Shown: positions 24,668-37,200 of the stretch, in pieces
Numbering within the stretch: the first letter of the stretch is position 1
How the letters are laid out: every line of letters starts with the position of its first letter
Origin: Trema orientale
Lineage: Eukaryota; Streptophyta; Magnoliopsida; Rosales; Cannabaceae
Direction: 5' to 3'
Assembly (NCBI GenBank): GCA_002914845.1
Contig: JXTC01000002.1
Location: 654,161-718,160, forward strand
Length of the DNA stretch: 64,000 nucleotides
The notes under the pieces: generated by a model
What the model saw: the letters and a program-made list of their open reading frames with translations, nothing else
What the model was told of the DNA's origin: nothing
Database searches by the model: none
Program-made: the position numbers and the translations under genes

Positions 24668-25235
24668 AGAATGGATTCCGTATATATAAGTTATATTCTC
24701 AACTATCCATCTTATTATGTTCCCAAGATACAAGTAATTCGGCTTGTTTAAAGACGAACTTTAATAAGTAAGATAAAAAAACACAATGTTATAAAGAATG
24801 TATAAATACTCATGATTAAGATTGATCTATATATGATCTTCTTTTGATATTATTTGAATTCTCAACAGTCAATAGAATTTATTTGAAATTCAAATTACAT
24901 CTTTCTTATTCCTATATAATCTTACTATATAAAGTACCTACATTATAATATCACCACATCAATAATCCTGATAAGATTATAACATTCTCAATGTTGAGGG
25001 ACTGTACTAATATTATTTAATTAAGGATACTAGCTTTAATTAATTATTACGGATTTTGTTTAGTGTATTATCCATAAACTTATATACTAGGTTATTGTCT
25101 ATGAGAAATACAAAATATGCACAAAATTAAATAAAAAAATATTATTCCCTTCCCTAACATGTGCCTGTTTATTTTTTCTACAGCGTGACAATGTCAAAGT
25201 CACCTTAAAAGTTCAAACAAATTACGTAGTTCTTT

Positions 25236-26059
25236 GGGTTAACTACTTAAAAACTTCCCCATTTTTAACTTTTTTGTAAAAAATAGCATGACTTTTGAAA
25301 TTCTACAAATTAATAACCTCACTTTTGAAAATCTGTAAATTAATATCCTCACATTTACGATTTCTGCAAATTATTATCATCACTTTTGAATTATGCAAAT
25401 TAATACACTAACATTTACGATTTCTACAAATTAATAATCTTAACTTTTGTTTTATTTTGTTTTGTTTTGTTTTATTTTTTACAAATTTATACTATGAGCA
25501 AATTAAAAGATGCAAACATCTCTCATTAACTTATTAAAAATATTCATACATTAATATATTATTAAAATTTATTTTATAACTACTTTTTTTGGTTAATTGC
25601 AAAAAAACACAAATTTTTTTAAACCTCTCTTGTTCTTCTTCCTTTTTTTATACAATTAACCATTTTTGTTTCTCGTTCTAACTTTTTATATTTTATTTAA
25701 ATGAAAAGTTAAATAATCTAATTATAAATATTTTTCAGAAATTTTATTATTGTTTAATAAGATTTTATTAAGTTAATGAGGGCTACCACCATCTTTTTAT
25801 TATTAAAATCAACTAATTGAACGTCAAGGGTATAAATTTATAGGAATTTTAAATATTAGGGTATTAATTTACAATAATTTTAATTGTTAGGGTATTAATT
25901 TACAGAATTCAAAAGTAAAGGTATTATTTCACAAAAATTCGAAAATCAGAGTATTATTTTTCAGAAATTTAAAAGTGATAAAATTATTTTACAAAAATTT
26001 AAAAATTAGGATAATTTTTACAGAAAAGTTAAAAATCAAGTATTTTAATGTCATTATCT
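25236..26059. mobile_element. TIR element with arms built of short tandem sub-repeats
   Basis: The 824-bp element is bounded by the direct repeat GTAGTTCTTT at 25226-25235 and 26060-26069. Each arm (about 200-230 bp) consists of roughly 33-bp units of the type CTGCAAATTAATA-C-TCACTTTTGAAT, and the arms are inverted relative to each other. Long sub-repetitive inverted arms with a 9-10 bp target duplication fit a MULE-like element. No coding. A related fragment is at about 30940-31220. Confidence 0.75.
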
Positions 26060-26214
26060 GTAGTTCTTTTATTAATTATTAGGGATTGAATATTTACATA
26101 ATTCTTTTTTTTTCTCCGAAAGAAATGAATTATCACATATGTCAACATCGTAAAAAGTGTGCAAGAAACTCTAATTGCGACATTTCATAATTGGCTATTT
26201 AAAAGGAAAAAAAA

Positions 26215-26345
26215 TGGAAAGTAAGTCTTTGGCCTAGCGTGAGGGTCAATGAACGTACAAAATAGACGCTTCCAAATATAGCAATATTGAAAGGTTTAAG
26301 TTCAAATCCACCAAATACATAGTCAATTATTTCTGTTACAAGTAA
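26215..26345 (+). mobile_element. Candidate tRNA-derived SINE
   Basis: An RNA polymerase III A-box-like TGGCCTAGCGTG (26230-26241) is followed about 60 bp later by a B-box-like GTTCAAATCC (26300-26309), the arrangement of tRNA-derived SINE heads. I did not find target duplications, and a poly-A/T tail is not evident, so this may be only a fragment. Confidence 0.4.
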
Positions 26346-27850
26346 TTTTAATTAGTAAACTTCATGTGGTGTTGATCACTACTGATGCTCCATAGCATCA
26401 TATAGTGTTAGAAAATAATACTATAAGCATCAAATATACATAATACTATAATAACATGTCAGTCTATTATAAAAAGATACATATAGAGCAACCATTTTTT
26501 TTTTTCTGGAATGTAGAGCAATGAATTGAAGGCCAAGTTATTTATTTTTTTTCTCTCTTTGTGTGTTGCTTTTTCAACGTCTTGTCTTGTGCACATAATC
26601 ATACCTCAGCAACTACTTGATTTCAATATACCATGTCGTGATGAGGGCGCCTATAATATCACCTAACACCTTTTACCTGGACTTTTTGAACAATGGGCCA
26701 TGGCTATGAGACAGACTTCATCTCTCTCTTTCCTTCTTTCTTATTTTATTTTCCTTTTTTCTGTTAAGAAAAAAAGAGGGGATAGTCTTGTAGTATCATA
26801 TTAAAGCATCTACATCATATGATTCATATTATATGTTATGCGTTTGTGCTGATGTAAAAAAATTTAAGCATTTGTGCCAAAAATAAAAAAAGTCTCCAAT
26901 ATGATGTGAAATTTAAGCATTTGATTCTAATTGCAATGTTGCTATTATTTTAAATTTGAAATATACATATATACATACCTTTTATAACTTACCAAATACA
27001 AAATATCTCTTTTATTTTTTATATTTGTTATGTTTTTACTATTTTATCCTCGTCCAGAATTATTGAAAATTAGAGTTGTCGTTCACTACTTTGCTACTTA
27101 TATTGTCATACTACAAAAATATGGAAGAAACACAAGTGGGGGAAAAGTGCAAAAAAATATCCACACTTATTTCAAGACGTATCAATTTACAAGGTAGAGT
27201 TGAATTATCTATATTGTTCATTTGTATAGATCATGAGTGATTATAAATTGATAGAAGAGCAGTGATTATATTGTTTGGCTTCATCAATTTAATGGTAAAA
27301 CCACAAACTAAACTAAACCAAGCCATCGGCTTATTTTTATTTGATTTCACTAGTTTCGAATTCTAAGGTGAAACTAATGGTTTGGTTTCATGGGTATTTT
27401 GTTTTGTTTTGAATATTTAAAAACATAATTCTATCCACAACAATTAAATTTAAGTACTTAGTTTTGTAAATGAGTACCTTTAATTCAAAACTCAAAGAAA
27501 AATATGATAAAAAGAAAGTTAAGCTAAAAAATTTACATAAAATTAGACACCCATTAAATTTGTTGGGTGAAGTATACAATAAATTTTATAGACATTTAAT
27601 GAAAGAAAAATATCACATTTTTTTTTTTAAAAAGTGGAGCTTAACTAATAACCTTCACTTTATTATCAAGAAAGAAAAATATCATATATTTGACTATATA
27701 AATATATATATTTTTAAATGAAATTCTTCATAGAATTATATTAACGACTGATTAAACGGCTCCATCAAATACAATAAATATAACTAAAGGTTCCAAAAGA
27801 GACAGCAAACTCCAAGCCAGACCTTAGAGCCATCATTAGCTTCTTGAAGG
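26346..27850. other. Gene-free AT-rich spacer
   Basis: Contains scattered MITE-like words (for example AAAGCATCTACATCATATGA at about 26805). Frames at 27388-27721 on both strands are Lys/Phe-rich and lack domains. Confidence 0.45.
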
Positions 27851-27985
27851 CATCCAACAGTAAACGCCACAGCAGATCCCTATCGTCTATCAGTAGCTGC
27901 CATAGTAGACCCTTGACATTAATCAGTAAATGCCATAGCAGATCCTTAGTATTCATCAGTAAACACTATAGTAGACTCCTGATAT
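27851..27985. repeat. Minisatellite, about four 33-bp units
   Basis: Four diverged units of the form ATCAGTAAACGCCATAGCAGA-CC-T. On the minus strand they translate as a DLLWRLLL-like periodic peptide, but the frame has no gene context. Confidence 0.8.
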
Positions 27986-30900
27986 AGTAAATCTTATAGA
28001 TCTTTCTCTTAAAGCTTCAAATCTGAAAGAAAACCTACAAAATACTAACAAAAAACCCACATAAGTCTAGAATCAAGTGATATAAAAAATTCATAGAATT
28101 AGATCTATGGTACACAACCTTTACAAACGTTGAAGGACTTATTACAATTTAAAAAATAAAGAAAATAAATATAAAAAAAAATCTCTACGGAAAAATATCT
28201 AAGAGATCTCCCTTTTTAGTGGGTTATAAACCTAAGAAAATCTCATAACACTACCGTAGCTTCAAGACATAAGCTGAGAGTAGAGAAGAGATGGCAGAAA
28301 AACTACAAAGGAAGGTAAGTTCAAAACATTGATTATATAAATATATACAACTTATAGAATTATTTATATGTATATATAGATGTAGAGGCTAGCTCCAATA
28401 GGTATTTTAATACTTATCATTAATTACAAAAATCTCGACTGTCATATATTGATTTAACGACTTTGATTTAATGGTTAGTTGGCCAAAAAATATTTTAAGT
28501 ATTTATTGCATGTTTTATCTATTGATAATTATTTTCTATATAGTTTTGAATAATTCCTTTATCTAATAATGATAATGTTAGTGTTCACATTTATAAGATT
28601 ACTAAAATGAACGATTATAAATTCTTGAAACTAATTAATTGCAATAAAATAAAAAAAGAGTGTCAAACTCATTGTTTTACACAAGGTTCTTCTCTCTTCT
28701 TCAGACCTCCAGAAACTAGAAGCCACAACTCCAGATGACCTGTGTTGTGGCTTCAGGTCCCTGGTACTCCCGGGTAGTATATTTCTTCACTCCTTGCTCC
28801 GTTTTAATCAGTTCCAGTTCTATTTTGCTCATTTTCCTCAAAATTGACCTAAAATTCAAAAGTAAGATAAGTAACATAAAAATAGTAAGAAAACCAACAA
28901 AATCTTATGGAGAAATGACATAAAATATAGACAGAATTAATACCTATCAAATTCCCCCATATTTAAGCTTTGCTAGTTCTCGAGCAAACAAAATCAAACT
29001 TAACTTATCTTAACTTGACTATACGTAATTGACTTCCAATTTTGCAATTTAAACCCTATTTTTTAACCTTTACAAATTTATACCACCACATTAAAAAATT
29101 TCAAAAATTTGTAAGATCTATGCATGAAATATCCAATTTGTCATTCGTTAAGAACTGAATCCGAACAGAGAATAGCTTATTCTTCTTGCCTAACACATAT
29201 ATTGTGTTGAATCAACATAAAACGAAAGAGACAAATAGAATTTATTAAGTTTATACATAACCATTTCTTTATTTTTATTCTTTTTTCTTTTTTTTTTCTA
29301 GGTTTTGGTTTTCAGACCCCATCTCACCATTAATGGAGTTAAAAAACTTCCAGCAATTAAATTTTTAGTTTCAACTTCGACAATTTTTCTTTTTATGATT
29401 TCATTCAAAACAAAAAGTGTACGATTGGAGGTGGACTTCAATTTACAGGACAAANAAAAAAAAAAAAAAAAGACAATACAAAAACAAATAAAAAAGAAAA
29501 GAAAACATCTTGTGAAGAAACGAATTGGACTGAATCTAAAATGCTATTTAGCGAAGCAAATCAGAAAAAAATATATATATAGGTGCCCATATATATATAT
29601 GAACATACCCAACGCCCACCCATGTCTCATAAAATTACTTATCTCGCTATTCAGATAATTTTAGTAAAAAAAAAGAATTTTAAACTTGGTTTCAATTGTT
29701 TTTTAAGATTTGAACAATTCTTTGAGAGAGACTGCACTTTTGTTTTATTAGGGGCATTTTAGTCAAAAAATATATTTTTCATAGATTTATTAATAGGGAG
29801 CTATATTTAGCGGTATAAAAACACTCCTAAAAGAATTAATTTTATAAAATAAATTTCTATTTATGTTAAAAATACTAGAGTTCCTAGAGTACCCACTACC
29901 CTTTGGCCCCACCATATGCGTTGCTTCTTTCCTCGATCATCTTCTCTGACTTCTGTTGGAAAATTTATCGGAAAAAACAAAAGATAAAAGCCAATAGATG
30001 AACATCAACCCAAAAGAATATCAATATTCAACTAAACGAAAGATAAGCCAAATACGAAAGACAACCTTATTGTACTAATTGCTGCATACCTTCATTGATA
30101 AAATCAAAATGGAGAAAACCTCAATTGATGATCCGATATATAGAGCAACAAAATGGAGTAGTTGGATGGCTAAAACTCAGCGATCAATCTACTCCAACCA
30201 TCATCATCTTAAGCAGTCCATTCAAGAAAGGGATTATTTTAAGCTCTACCGATAATATTCATATTTTAAGCTCTCTTTTTCGCATTTTTTTAATTTAAAG
30301 ATTATTTTACTTCTATAAGATTAACTTTTCTTGTAAATTGATTTTTATTTAAGGGTTTATAATTATAAGTACGAAGTGAATTTTTTTCTTAAAAAAAATG
30401 AAATAGTTGAGAGCTTGAATGAAAATGAAGTGAATTAAATCAAATGGTTTTTGGGGTGTACCATTTTAAATTGTCCAATGTAGTCTTTGTAGAATTAGTC
30501 ATCAATAATAATTTTTTAAAAAATAATGAAACAAGTGTTTTTATGCCACTTAGGTTGTAAATATAACCCTTTATTAATTTGAGAAAGAGTCAAATTACCA
30601 TATTTTTGGAGCATATATTGTCTAATTTCTCAAAAGAAAAAAATGATAGATTGCGAAGAAGGAAAAACAAAACAAGATCAAGATCCCGAGGCTATTAAAC
30701 TATTCCACAATAGTTTTGGGTCTTGATTTTGTTTGGTGAAAGAGTTTAAACACATTTTTTTTTTTGTTCGGTAAAGGGGAATGCATGAGTGGAGTAGAGC
30801 ATAGTACAAGCTGCACGGCATACAAAGGAAAATTTTGGGCATATAGAGTAGGAAAAATTTGGGCATATAGAGTTTTAATAGTAAAAAGACTATAGTACCT

Positions 30901-31324
30901 TTCATTAACTTATCTTACCACTTCTTTTGATTTGATATGAATCCAAAGTTAAAAAAAAAAATGCTTTCCTTTTTCTTTTTCTTGAATTTGTTTTAAATAC
31001 ATTTATTTATTTACTTTTCAACGAAAGGTAAAACATTTCCTGATAATATATTATTCATTAAAAGTTTTTAATAAGTTAGTGAGAGATATTTTTATCTTTT
31101 AACTTGTTCGTGATATAAATGTGCGTAGATCTTAAATGGCAGAATATTAGTTTGCGGAATTCAAAAGTTAAGTTAGTCTATTGCAGAAAAGTCAAAAATC
31201 AATATATTTTTATGTCATTATTCAATCAAAAAAATTATATGTATAAAATAGGAGTACTGCTGATACAAAAAATCTAATGTAATTCTCAACCTAATTTCCC
31301 TTCTTTCATTACCAAAAGAACCTT
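27986..31324. other. Gene-free spacer with repeat fragments
   Basis: Holds a short GC-richer stretch at about 28690-28800, one ambiguous base (N) at 29455 in a poly-A run, and at about 30940-31220 an inverted, partial relative of the element at 25236-26059. A 117-codon frame spanning the N is Lys-rich low complexity and not a gene. Confidence 0.45.
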
Positions 31325-32208
31325 AGATTATTCCAATGCAAATGCCATTTCTATAATCAAACTAAGTAATAACAAAATTAAAAAAGATTTAAAATTTTAC
31401 TTTAATACATATTACCATTTAAAATATTTATTTTTGAATTTTATTATTTGATAATTAATAAGTGAATTTTCTAATTAGTTGAGTATTAAAAAAGTGTATT
31501 AATTGAGCATTAAAAAGTGTGTAAGTAATTGATTATAGATTAAAAATTAAATATTAAATGTTTTAATATGAGTTAATTGTAAAAAATCTCCTGAATTTTG
31601 GTCTTTCTATAATTTAAATCTTATACTTTGGTTTTAGCCACAAAAAAAAAAAAAAAATCCCCTATATTTTGATTTTTGCAAAAAAAAAAAAAAAAAAAAA
31701 GAAACCTTCAAAATAAATGTTGTAACTATTTAGAAATAAAAATAACATTAATCTAATTGGGATTCGCAATTTTTGGAGAAAAAATTTGTCAAAATATAAA
31801 CATAGAGTACACATTGTTGGAATTTCAAAACGTGAATTTTTTTTTATTTTTTTTTATTTTTAAGAAGCCAAAACATAGGGTTTAAATTATAGTAATGTCA
31901 CATTTCATTTTTTTTTTTTGGCAATTAACCCAATCTAATGTTACTAAAGTGGTACTTTTATAATAAAAAATCAAAGTTGCATTAAATGTCAGATTTAACA
32001 CTATGCTATACTTGAATATGCTTTCTAAGGTATGAAGTAGGAGAGAATGGATTTCACAATTGGGGAATAATTGGGGTACACATTTAATATTAAGTATTTT
32101 CAAATGCTAAATTTAGCATAATAAATAACATCTTTTTGTAGGAGAATTTTTGTGCTATATGCTAAATTATACATTAGCACAATAAAATAGCATTGCAGTA
32201 GGAATACT
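31325..32208. mobile_element. MITE of the GAGCATCTCCAATG type, copy C, with another TIR element nested inside
   Basis: The outer halves (31325-31560 and about 31970-32208) match the copy at 15292-15720: TTCCAATGCAAATGC at the left, CTAATTAGTTGAGTATTAAAAAAG inside, AGCATTGCAGTAGGAATAC at the right. In between, about 31565-31940, an inner element has inverted ends TGAGTTAATTGTAAAAA and its inverse TTTGGCAATTAACCCA, with TATAATTTAAA in both arms. Confidence 0.55.
31565..31940. mobile_element. Nested TIR element inside copy C
   Basis: About 75-bp imperfect inverted arms (GGTTAATTG-AAAAA then CTATAATTTAAA). These resemble MULE-type ends; the interior is poly-A/T-rich. It splits an older MITE. Target duplication not clear. 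Confidence 0.5.
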
Positions 32209-32755
32209 CTGGCTCTTTGGTATAAGAAGTTGTTGGGCATGGGAATGGGAATCTTTCAGATTCTTATATTTGTTATGAGTTTTGTATTTTTTAATCCATG
32301 AGAATTTGAAATATTAGGAGTTGAGTTTGACATGATTTGAGGTAATACAAAACTCATCCAGACAGGTGGTTTTCACATTAAATCTCCATCTGAATCTGTG
32401 GACCCCACAATAAAAGCACAATATTTTTATTATAGATTCTCATTTTAGGCGCAACCAAAGATAATTTTCTGACATTCGTAGGAAATTGAAAAAATATTTT
32501 ATTGTGCAACCAAATACAATTATTTAAGTTTATGAACAATCATATTACCTTCTTTAGCTTCCTCATTAATCTGAAAACTTGGAACTCCCCGTTTCTATTT
32601 GGTGTAAATCTTTAAAAAGAAGAAAAAAAATTCTTAGCATTGCACTGATATTTTTCATACAATAGTCTTTAAAGCTACGTCAAACTTGGCTTCTTAATGA
32701 TGTTTGACTGTCGCAATTCTTTACCAAGATATGGTAATCACAATAGTACAACAAC

Positions 32756-32883
32756 ATGATAAATGTTTCAAAATCTACTATACCAAACACCTAATAAAAT
32801 TTTGGATGAGCCTTTTTTTATGATAAATGTTTCAAAATCTATTATACCAAACACCTAATAAAATTTTGGATGAGCTTTTTTTT
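32756..32883. repeat. 64-bp tandem duplication
   Basis: Two adjacent copies starting ATGATAAATGTTTCAAAATC at 32756 and 32820, with almost no differences. Non-coding. Confidence 0.9.
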
Positions 32884-33399
32884 TTTTTTTTGTTTGGATG
32901 TATTGGTACAGATTGTTTACTTTTACATTGTTGCATGAAATCTGACAGACATAAACAATTTCAGAGAAAACTTATAAAGGGGAAAAAAAATGGACCCATC
33001 AAATTGTTGGATAAATCTTAGACACTTAAACGTGGCGTTTGGTTGCTAAATATAATTGGAAAAGGAATGAGAATGGTAATAGGAATAGAATGAAAGTAGA
33101 AACGGAATAGAAAAGAAAATTGATTGAGTTATTTAGTTGACATGTTGGAATCAGTGTCTGAATAAGAAAAATTATGTTAGGTTTATTATGGAATGGAATG
33201 TAACTAACATTATATAGACGAAAATACCCTTACCATTAGAAAATTGGTACAAATGTTAAATTAGTACAAAAATTGATTCATTTATTTATTTATATGTATT
33301 TTTTACATTAGAAAATTCTTTTTTAAAAAATAACAATTTTAAAGATAGATAGATTATTTTCGTTCTTTTTTATTATTATAAATTATAGTAAAAATTATA

Positions 33400-33571
33400 G
33401 GGGATGGCTACGGTAGGGGCGTCCCTACGTAGGGTCATGCCTTAATTATCGTTGGATGGGAATCTGTGGGGAATAACGGGAATCTGTGGAGAATCTATTT
33501 ATATACAGATTCCCATCCAACGGTGAATAGACAGGGCCTTACATAGGGACGCTCCTACTGTAGACACGCCC
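33400..33571. mobile_element. 172-bp MULE-type MITE with 9-bp target duplication
   Basis: The two halves are imperfect inverted repeats of about 65 bp sharing CGTCCCTA.GTA.GG and CGTTGGATGGGAATCTGT. The ends are GGGGATGGCTACGGTAGG and the inverse of GGGCGTGTCTACAGTAGG. The direct repeat AAAATTATA flanks it at 33391-33399 and 33572-33580. A transcript would fold into a long hairpin, so a small-RNA source is possible. Confidence 0.85.
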
Positions 33572-33620
33572 AAAATTATATATTTATATGTAGTATATGA
33601 GTATGAAGTGGCACTATCCT

Positions 33621-33664
33621 GAAAATAACACATCAGGCCATGCATGGCCTGATGTGTTATTTTC
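33621..33664. repeat. Perfect 44-bp palindrome
   Basis: The two 22-bp halves are exact reverse complements with no spacer (centre GGCCATGCATGGCC). A run of A follows. It can extrude as a cruciform or form a 22-bp hairpin. It lies 50 bp from the MITE at 33400-33571 but shares no sequence with it. Confidence 0.97.
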
Positions 33665-34267
33665 GAAAAAAAAAAAATACTCACGTTTCTTTATACATCC
33701 AACTTATCTATAATATCTAAAAACTAGTATATAAGTATATTTGATGGCTAAATGATATTAACTTTAAAACATGACATTATTTAAAGAATAATTATGGCAC
33801 AAAAATAGTGAGCTTGGAAAGAAAAAGCCTTTCCATCCATTTAGTTTAGGATAGTATTTGATGGAATTGTTCCTCTATTTGAACGAGTATTCTTACACCA
33901 AAAAAGTAAACTAAACATGTGAATGTAATCTCTTTAAAAATTATGTTTTCGTTCCTATTGCCATTATTCCGTACCAAACACTAACTTAAATTTGTAAATC
34001 TACTAAAATACAAATATCCGCTAAAATTTGGTCAGAAAATTTTTGAGTCCTCCAACACAACAGTGTAAAGCTAAACATTGAAGCTCAAACCGAAACATGT
34101 CCTTTCAGCAATGAATTACTGTCATATTATTGTGAAAGTTCGTGTGTGGTTTACAACATCCCATGTTACACACGGAGAGTCACAAAATATCTTCGTCGTA
34201 AGATCCTACATTGTACAATTGTTTCAAAACCGAAAGAAAAGAAAGACGAGAGAATTAAGACAGAGAA
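33665..34267 (+). other. Upstream region of the EamA transporter gene
   Basis: AT-rich sequence; purine-rich GAAAGAAAAGAAAGACGAGAG directly before the start codon is the probable 5' leader. A frame opening at 34078 overlaps the first exon in another phase and is not a gene. Confidence 0.4.
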
Positions 34268-37200
34268 ATGGCGGTAGGGTGGTGCTCCTCCACTACTGCC
34301 TTGGCGCCACAATTCCCCAGTGGTATAATAACATGCAGAAGAAGAGGAAACGACACCTCATCCAAACCCCATTTCTCATCATCACCTCCTTCTTCTTCTT
34401 CTTCTGCTGCTGCTGCTGCTACTGCTACTTCTACTCGTCTTTCTGTCGTTTATGGGGTTACGAAAGCCAAAGCTCGTCGTTTATGGTGGCGACACCACCG
34501 CAACCCAATCCCAATTCTCAACTGCACCACTTCCAGTACGGACACCGACCTCCAAGAGGAACCCCAATCCGAGTCCCTCGATTGCGTCGGAACAGGGCTC
34601 GACGTCGAGTGCCTCGTCTCGTCCTCGGACGACCAGACCCAGACCCAGACCCAGACCCGAACCGAAACCCTGACCCAGCAGAATCAGTCTATTACGCTCG
34701 AAGAAGCGTGGGAATTGGCGGTGCTGGTCTCCCCGTTCTTCTTCTGGGGTACGGCTATGGTGGCCATGAAGGAGGTGCTTCCAAAAGCTGGCCCTTTCTT
34801 CGTCTCCGCCTTCCGTCTCATCCCCGCCGGCTTCCTCCTCGTCGCCTTCGCCGCCTCCCGTGGCCGCCCCTCCCCCAAGGGACTCTCCGCTTGGCTTTCC
34901 ATTGCTCTCTTCGGCCTCGTCGACGCCGCTTGCTTTCAGGGTTTTCTTGCTCAGGGCTTACAGAGGACCTCCGCTGGTTTGGGCAGTGTAAGTTGGTTTT
35001 GCAACACTTCAGTCTCTTCTTCTCTTAAACACCCGCCTCAACTTAGCGCTGTGGAACTCAGTTAGGATAGTTACATTCGGCTACTCTTACCGTAAATAAA
35101 CAATTTATCAAAGGAATTGATTTGTTGAGTCATTGCAGGTGATAATTGATTCGCAACCTTTAACAGTGGCTATACTTGCGGCATTGCTATTTGGGGAATC
35201 CATTGGTTTGGTTGGAGCTTCTGGGCTTGTGCTCGGTGTAGTAGGACTATTACTTCTGGAGGTAAACTTTCTTATTCTATTTCTACTAAACTTGTTGTTT
35301 GCTTCTTTTGCTGTCTGCTCTTTTTTACTCGTCTATTTTCTTTCTGATAGCTATAAGAGTTATTCTTTTCACTTAAAATTCTCCAATTCTAGCTTCATTT
35401 TCGTGAAAACATGGATTGCTGCTCGCGTAGTCGACGTATTTCGTGTTGCTTCTTCAATTTATGGAAGATACATGCTACCAGATTACCTCAACAAATTGCT
35501 AGTCAGTTTTTTGTTTTAATTTTTGTGTAGAAAAAGTTGGAAGGTTATTTGAGTGTAAGAAATTATTACCTAGTATTAAGGGTTTATTCACTCAAGTCAT
35601 AGGGCTGCCTTTTTACCAGAAAAATGGAACAAAAACATTGTGTTCTTAGAGAGTTTCTTGTTTCTTAATTTTGGATTACGGCAGCACTTACAATTAAGTT
35701 TCAAAACATCCAACCTGTGCTGAAAAAATTGGGTTGCTAATTAGAGGCTTGATCTCATATTTGCTATTCAGTGTTTGATAGGAAATGAGATTTCATCAGC
35801 ACACCTAAATGGGGAAAGACTTAAAAGAAAAGGCACGAAAAATTGTACAGAAATGCTCCTATATTCGAGTTAATAGTTCGCCCAAACAAGTCTCCTTACG
35901 AGCTGTAACTTGGTTAATTTTGGATAGGGTGTAGGAATTACAAGGTTTTAGTCTCTCGGACAGAGAACTTCTACCATTTTGTCAGAGCTTGATAACTAAG
36001 ACTTAGTTGAGAGCGTAATAAGGACGATTCAGGTCCACCTCCCATACTACTATTCACTTTTTAGTTATGTTGAGTTTATTTATTTTGGATTTATGTCATA
36101 TCTTCTGTAATTTTAATTCTTAGGTTGTCCCATTTATTTCTTTTAAGCCTTTATTTTGTTGTTTTAAGGTGTCGTTGTTGATTTAGGGTTGGTATTTGGA
36201 CTGGCTTTGTTCATCTTCGTGTTGTTATATTTTCTTTTTGTTATTGTTTTTGGCTGTCACTTGGCTACTTCCTCCTTCCTTTATGTTCTTTTTCTTCCTC
36301 TCTCTGATTCCGCTTCGTCTTAGGATCTTCGTTCTTCATTCTTGTTCTTTACTTTGTCTTTCATTAGTTTTATAGTGGCTTAGAATTAAAATTTGAACTA
36401 AGGATAGTACGTCAGAAACAAAATGAACACAAGTACTCCGAAAAAAATAGACTTTTATAGTGGCTGATTATGTTATTGAATGCCTTGAACTGTAATTTGA
36501 ACCTTTCGTTCTTTTTTTAATTATTATTTTGCTTGGATAAACTAAAACATCTTAATTATTTAGTTCATCTATGAATTGATATTTTCTGTTTAAGCAGTGT
36601 TGGGCAAGTGACTTAACTACCAATTGTGATTGCACATGTACATTGTAGCATTTAGGTTGTCCAATTTATTTCTGTTTAAGCCTTCTTTATTTTGTTGTTT
36701 CAAGGTGTCCTTGTTGATTTAGGGTTGGTTTTGGATTGGCCATCACTTGGCTTTGGACTGGTTGTCCATTTATTTCTGTTTAAGCCTTCTTAGTTTAGTT
36801 GTTTGAAGTTGTCCTAGTTGATTTAGGGTTGGTTTTGGACTGGCTGTCACATGGCTTTGTTCTTCTTCGTGGTGTTATCTTTTCTTTTTGTTATTGTTGG
36901 CTGTCACTTGGCTTTCTCTTCCATTTTGGATCTTCCTCCATCTCATTCTTTTTCCTCCTCTCTCTGATTCTGCTTATCACCTGTCTTAGGATCTTCCTCT
37001 TTTCTTTCTTGTTCTATAGTTGTCTTAGGAGTTATAGCTTTATTTGTTCGTCTTTCAATAGTTTTATAGTGGCCTAGAATTAAAATTTTAGCTAAATATA
37101 GAAAAAGTTAAAACAAAAGAAACATAGAAACAATTCCAACAAAATAAAATTTTATAGTTGCTGATTATGTTATTGAAAGCCTCGAACCGTAGTCTGAACC

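Larger units (their letters stand above)
22455..25020. repeat. Candidate degraded copia-type LTR with nested insertions
   Basis: Sequence words such as TTTGTAGCGGAAAAATAGACC near 22508 and the general make-up recall large copia LTRs. The stretch is interrupted by the hAT-type MITE at 23152-23514 and the TIR element at 24072-24667. No partner LTR is present, so this is a low-confidence reading. Confidence 0.25.

Noticed and set aside
28690-28990. GC-richer stretch with a 62-codon frame, considered as an exon
   Set aside because: No recognisable protein similarity, no partner exons; more likely repeat-derived.
29305-29658. 117-codon frame spanning an ambiguous base
   Set aside because: Lys-rich low complexity through a poly-A run with an N at 29455; no domain and no gene context.
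34078-35028. 316-codon plus-strand frame overlapping exon 1 of the EamA gene
   Set aside because: It is out of phase with the transporter frame, becomes Arg/Pro/Asp-rich low complexity and has no domain; the 34268 frame splices into five further EamA exons.
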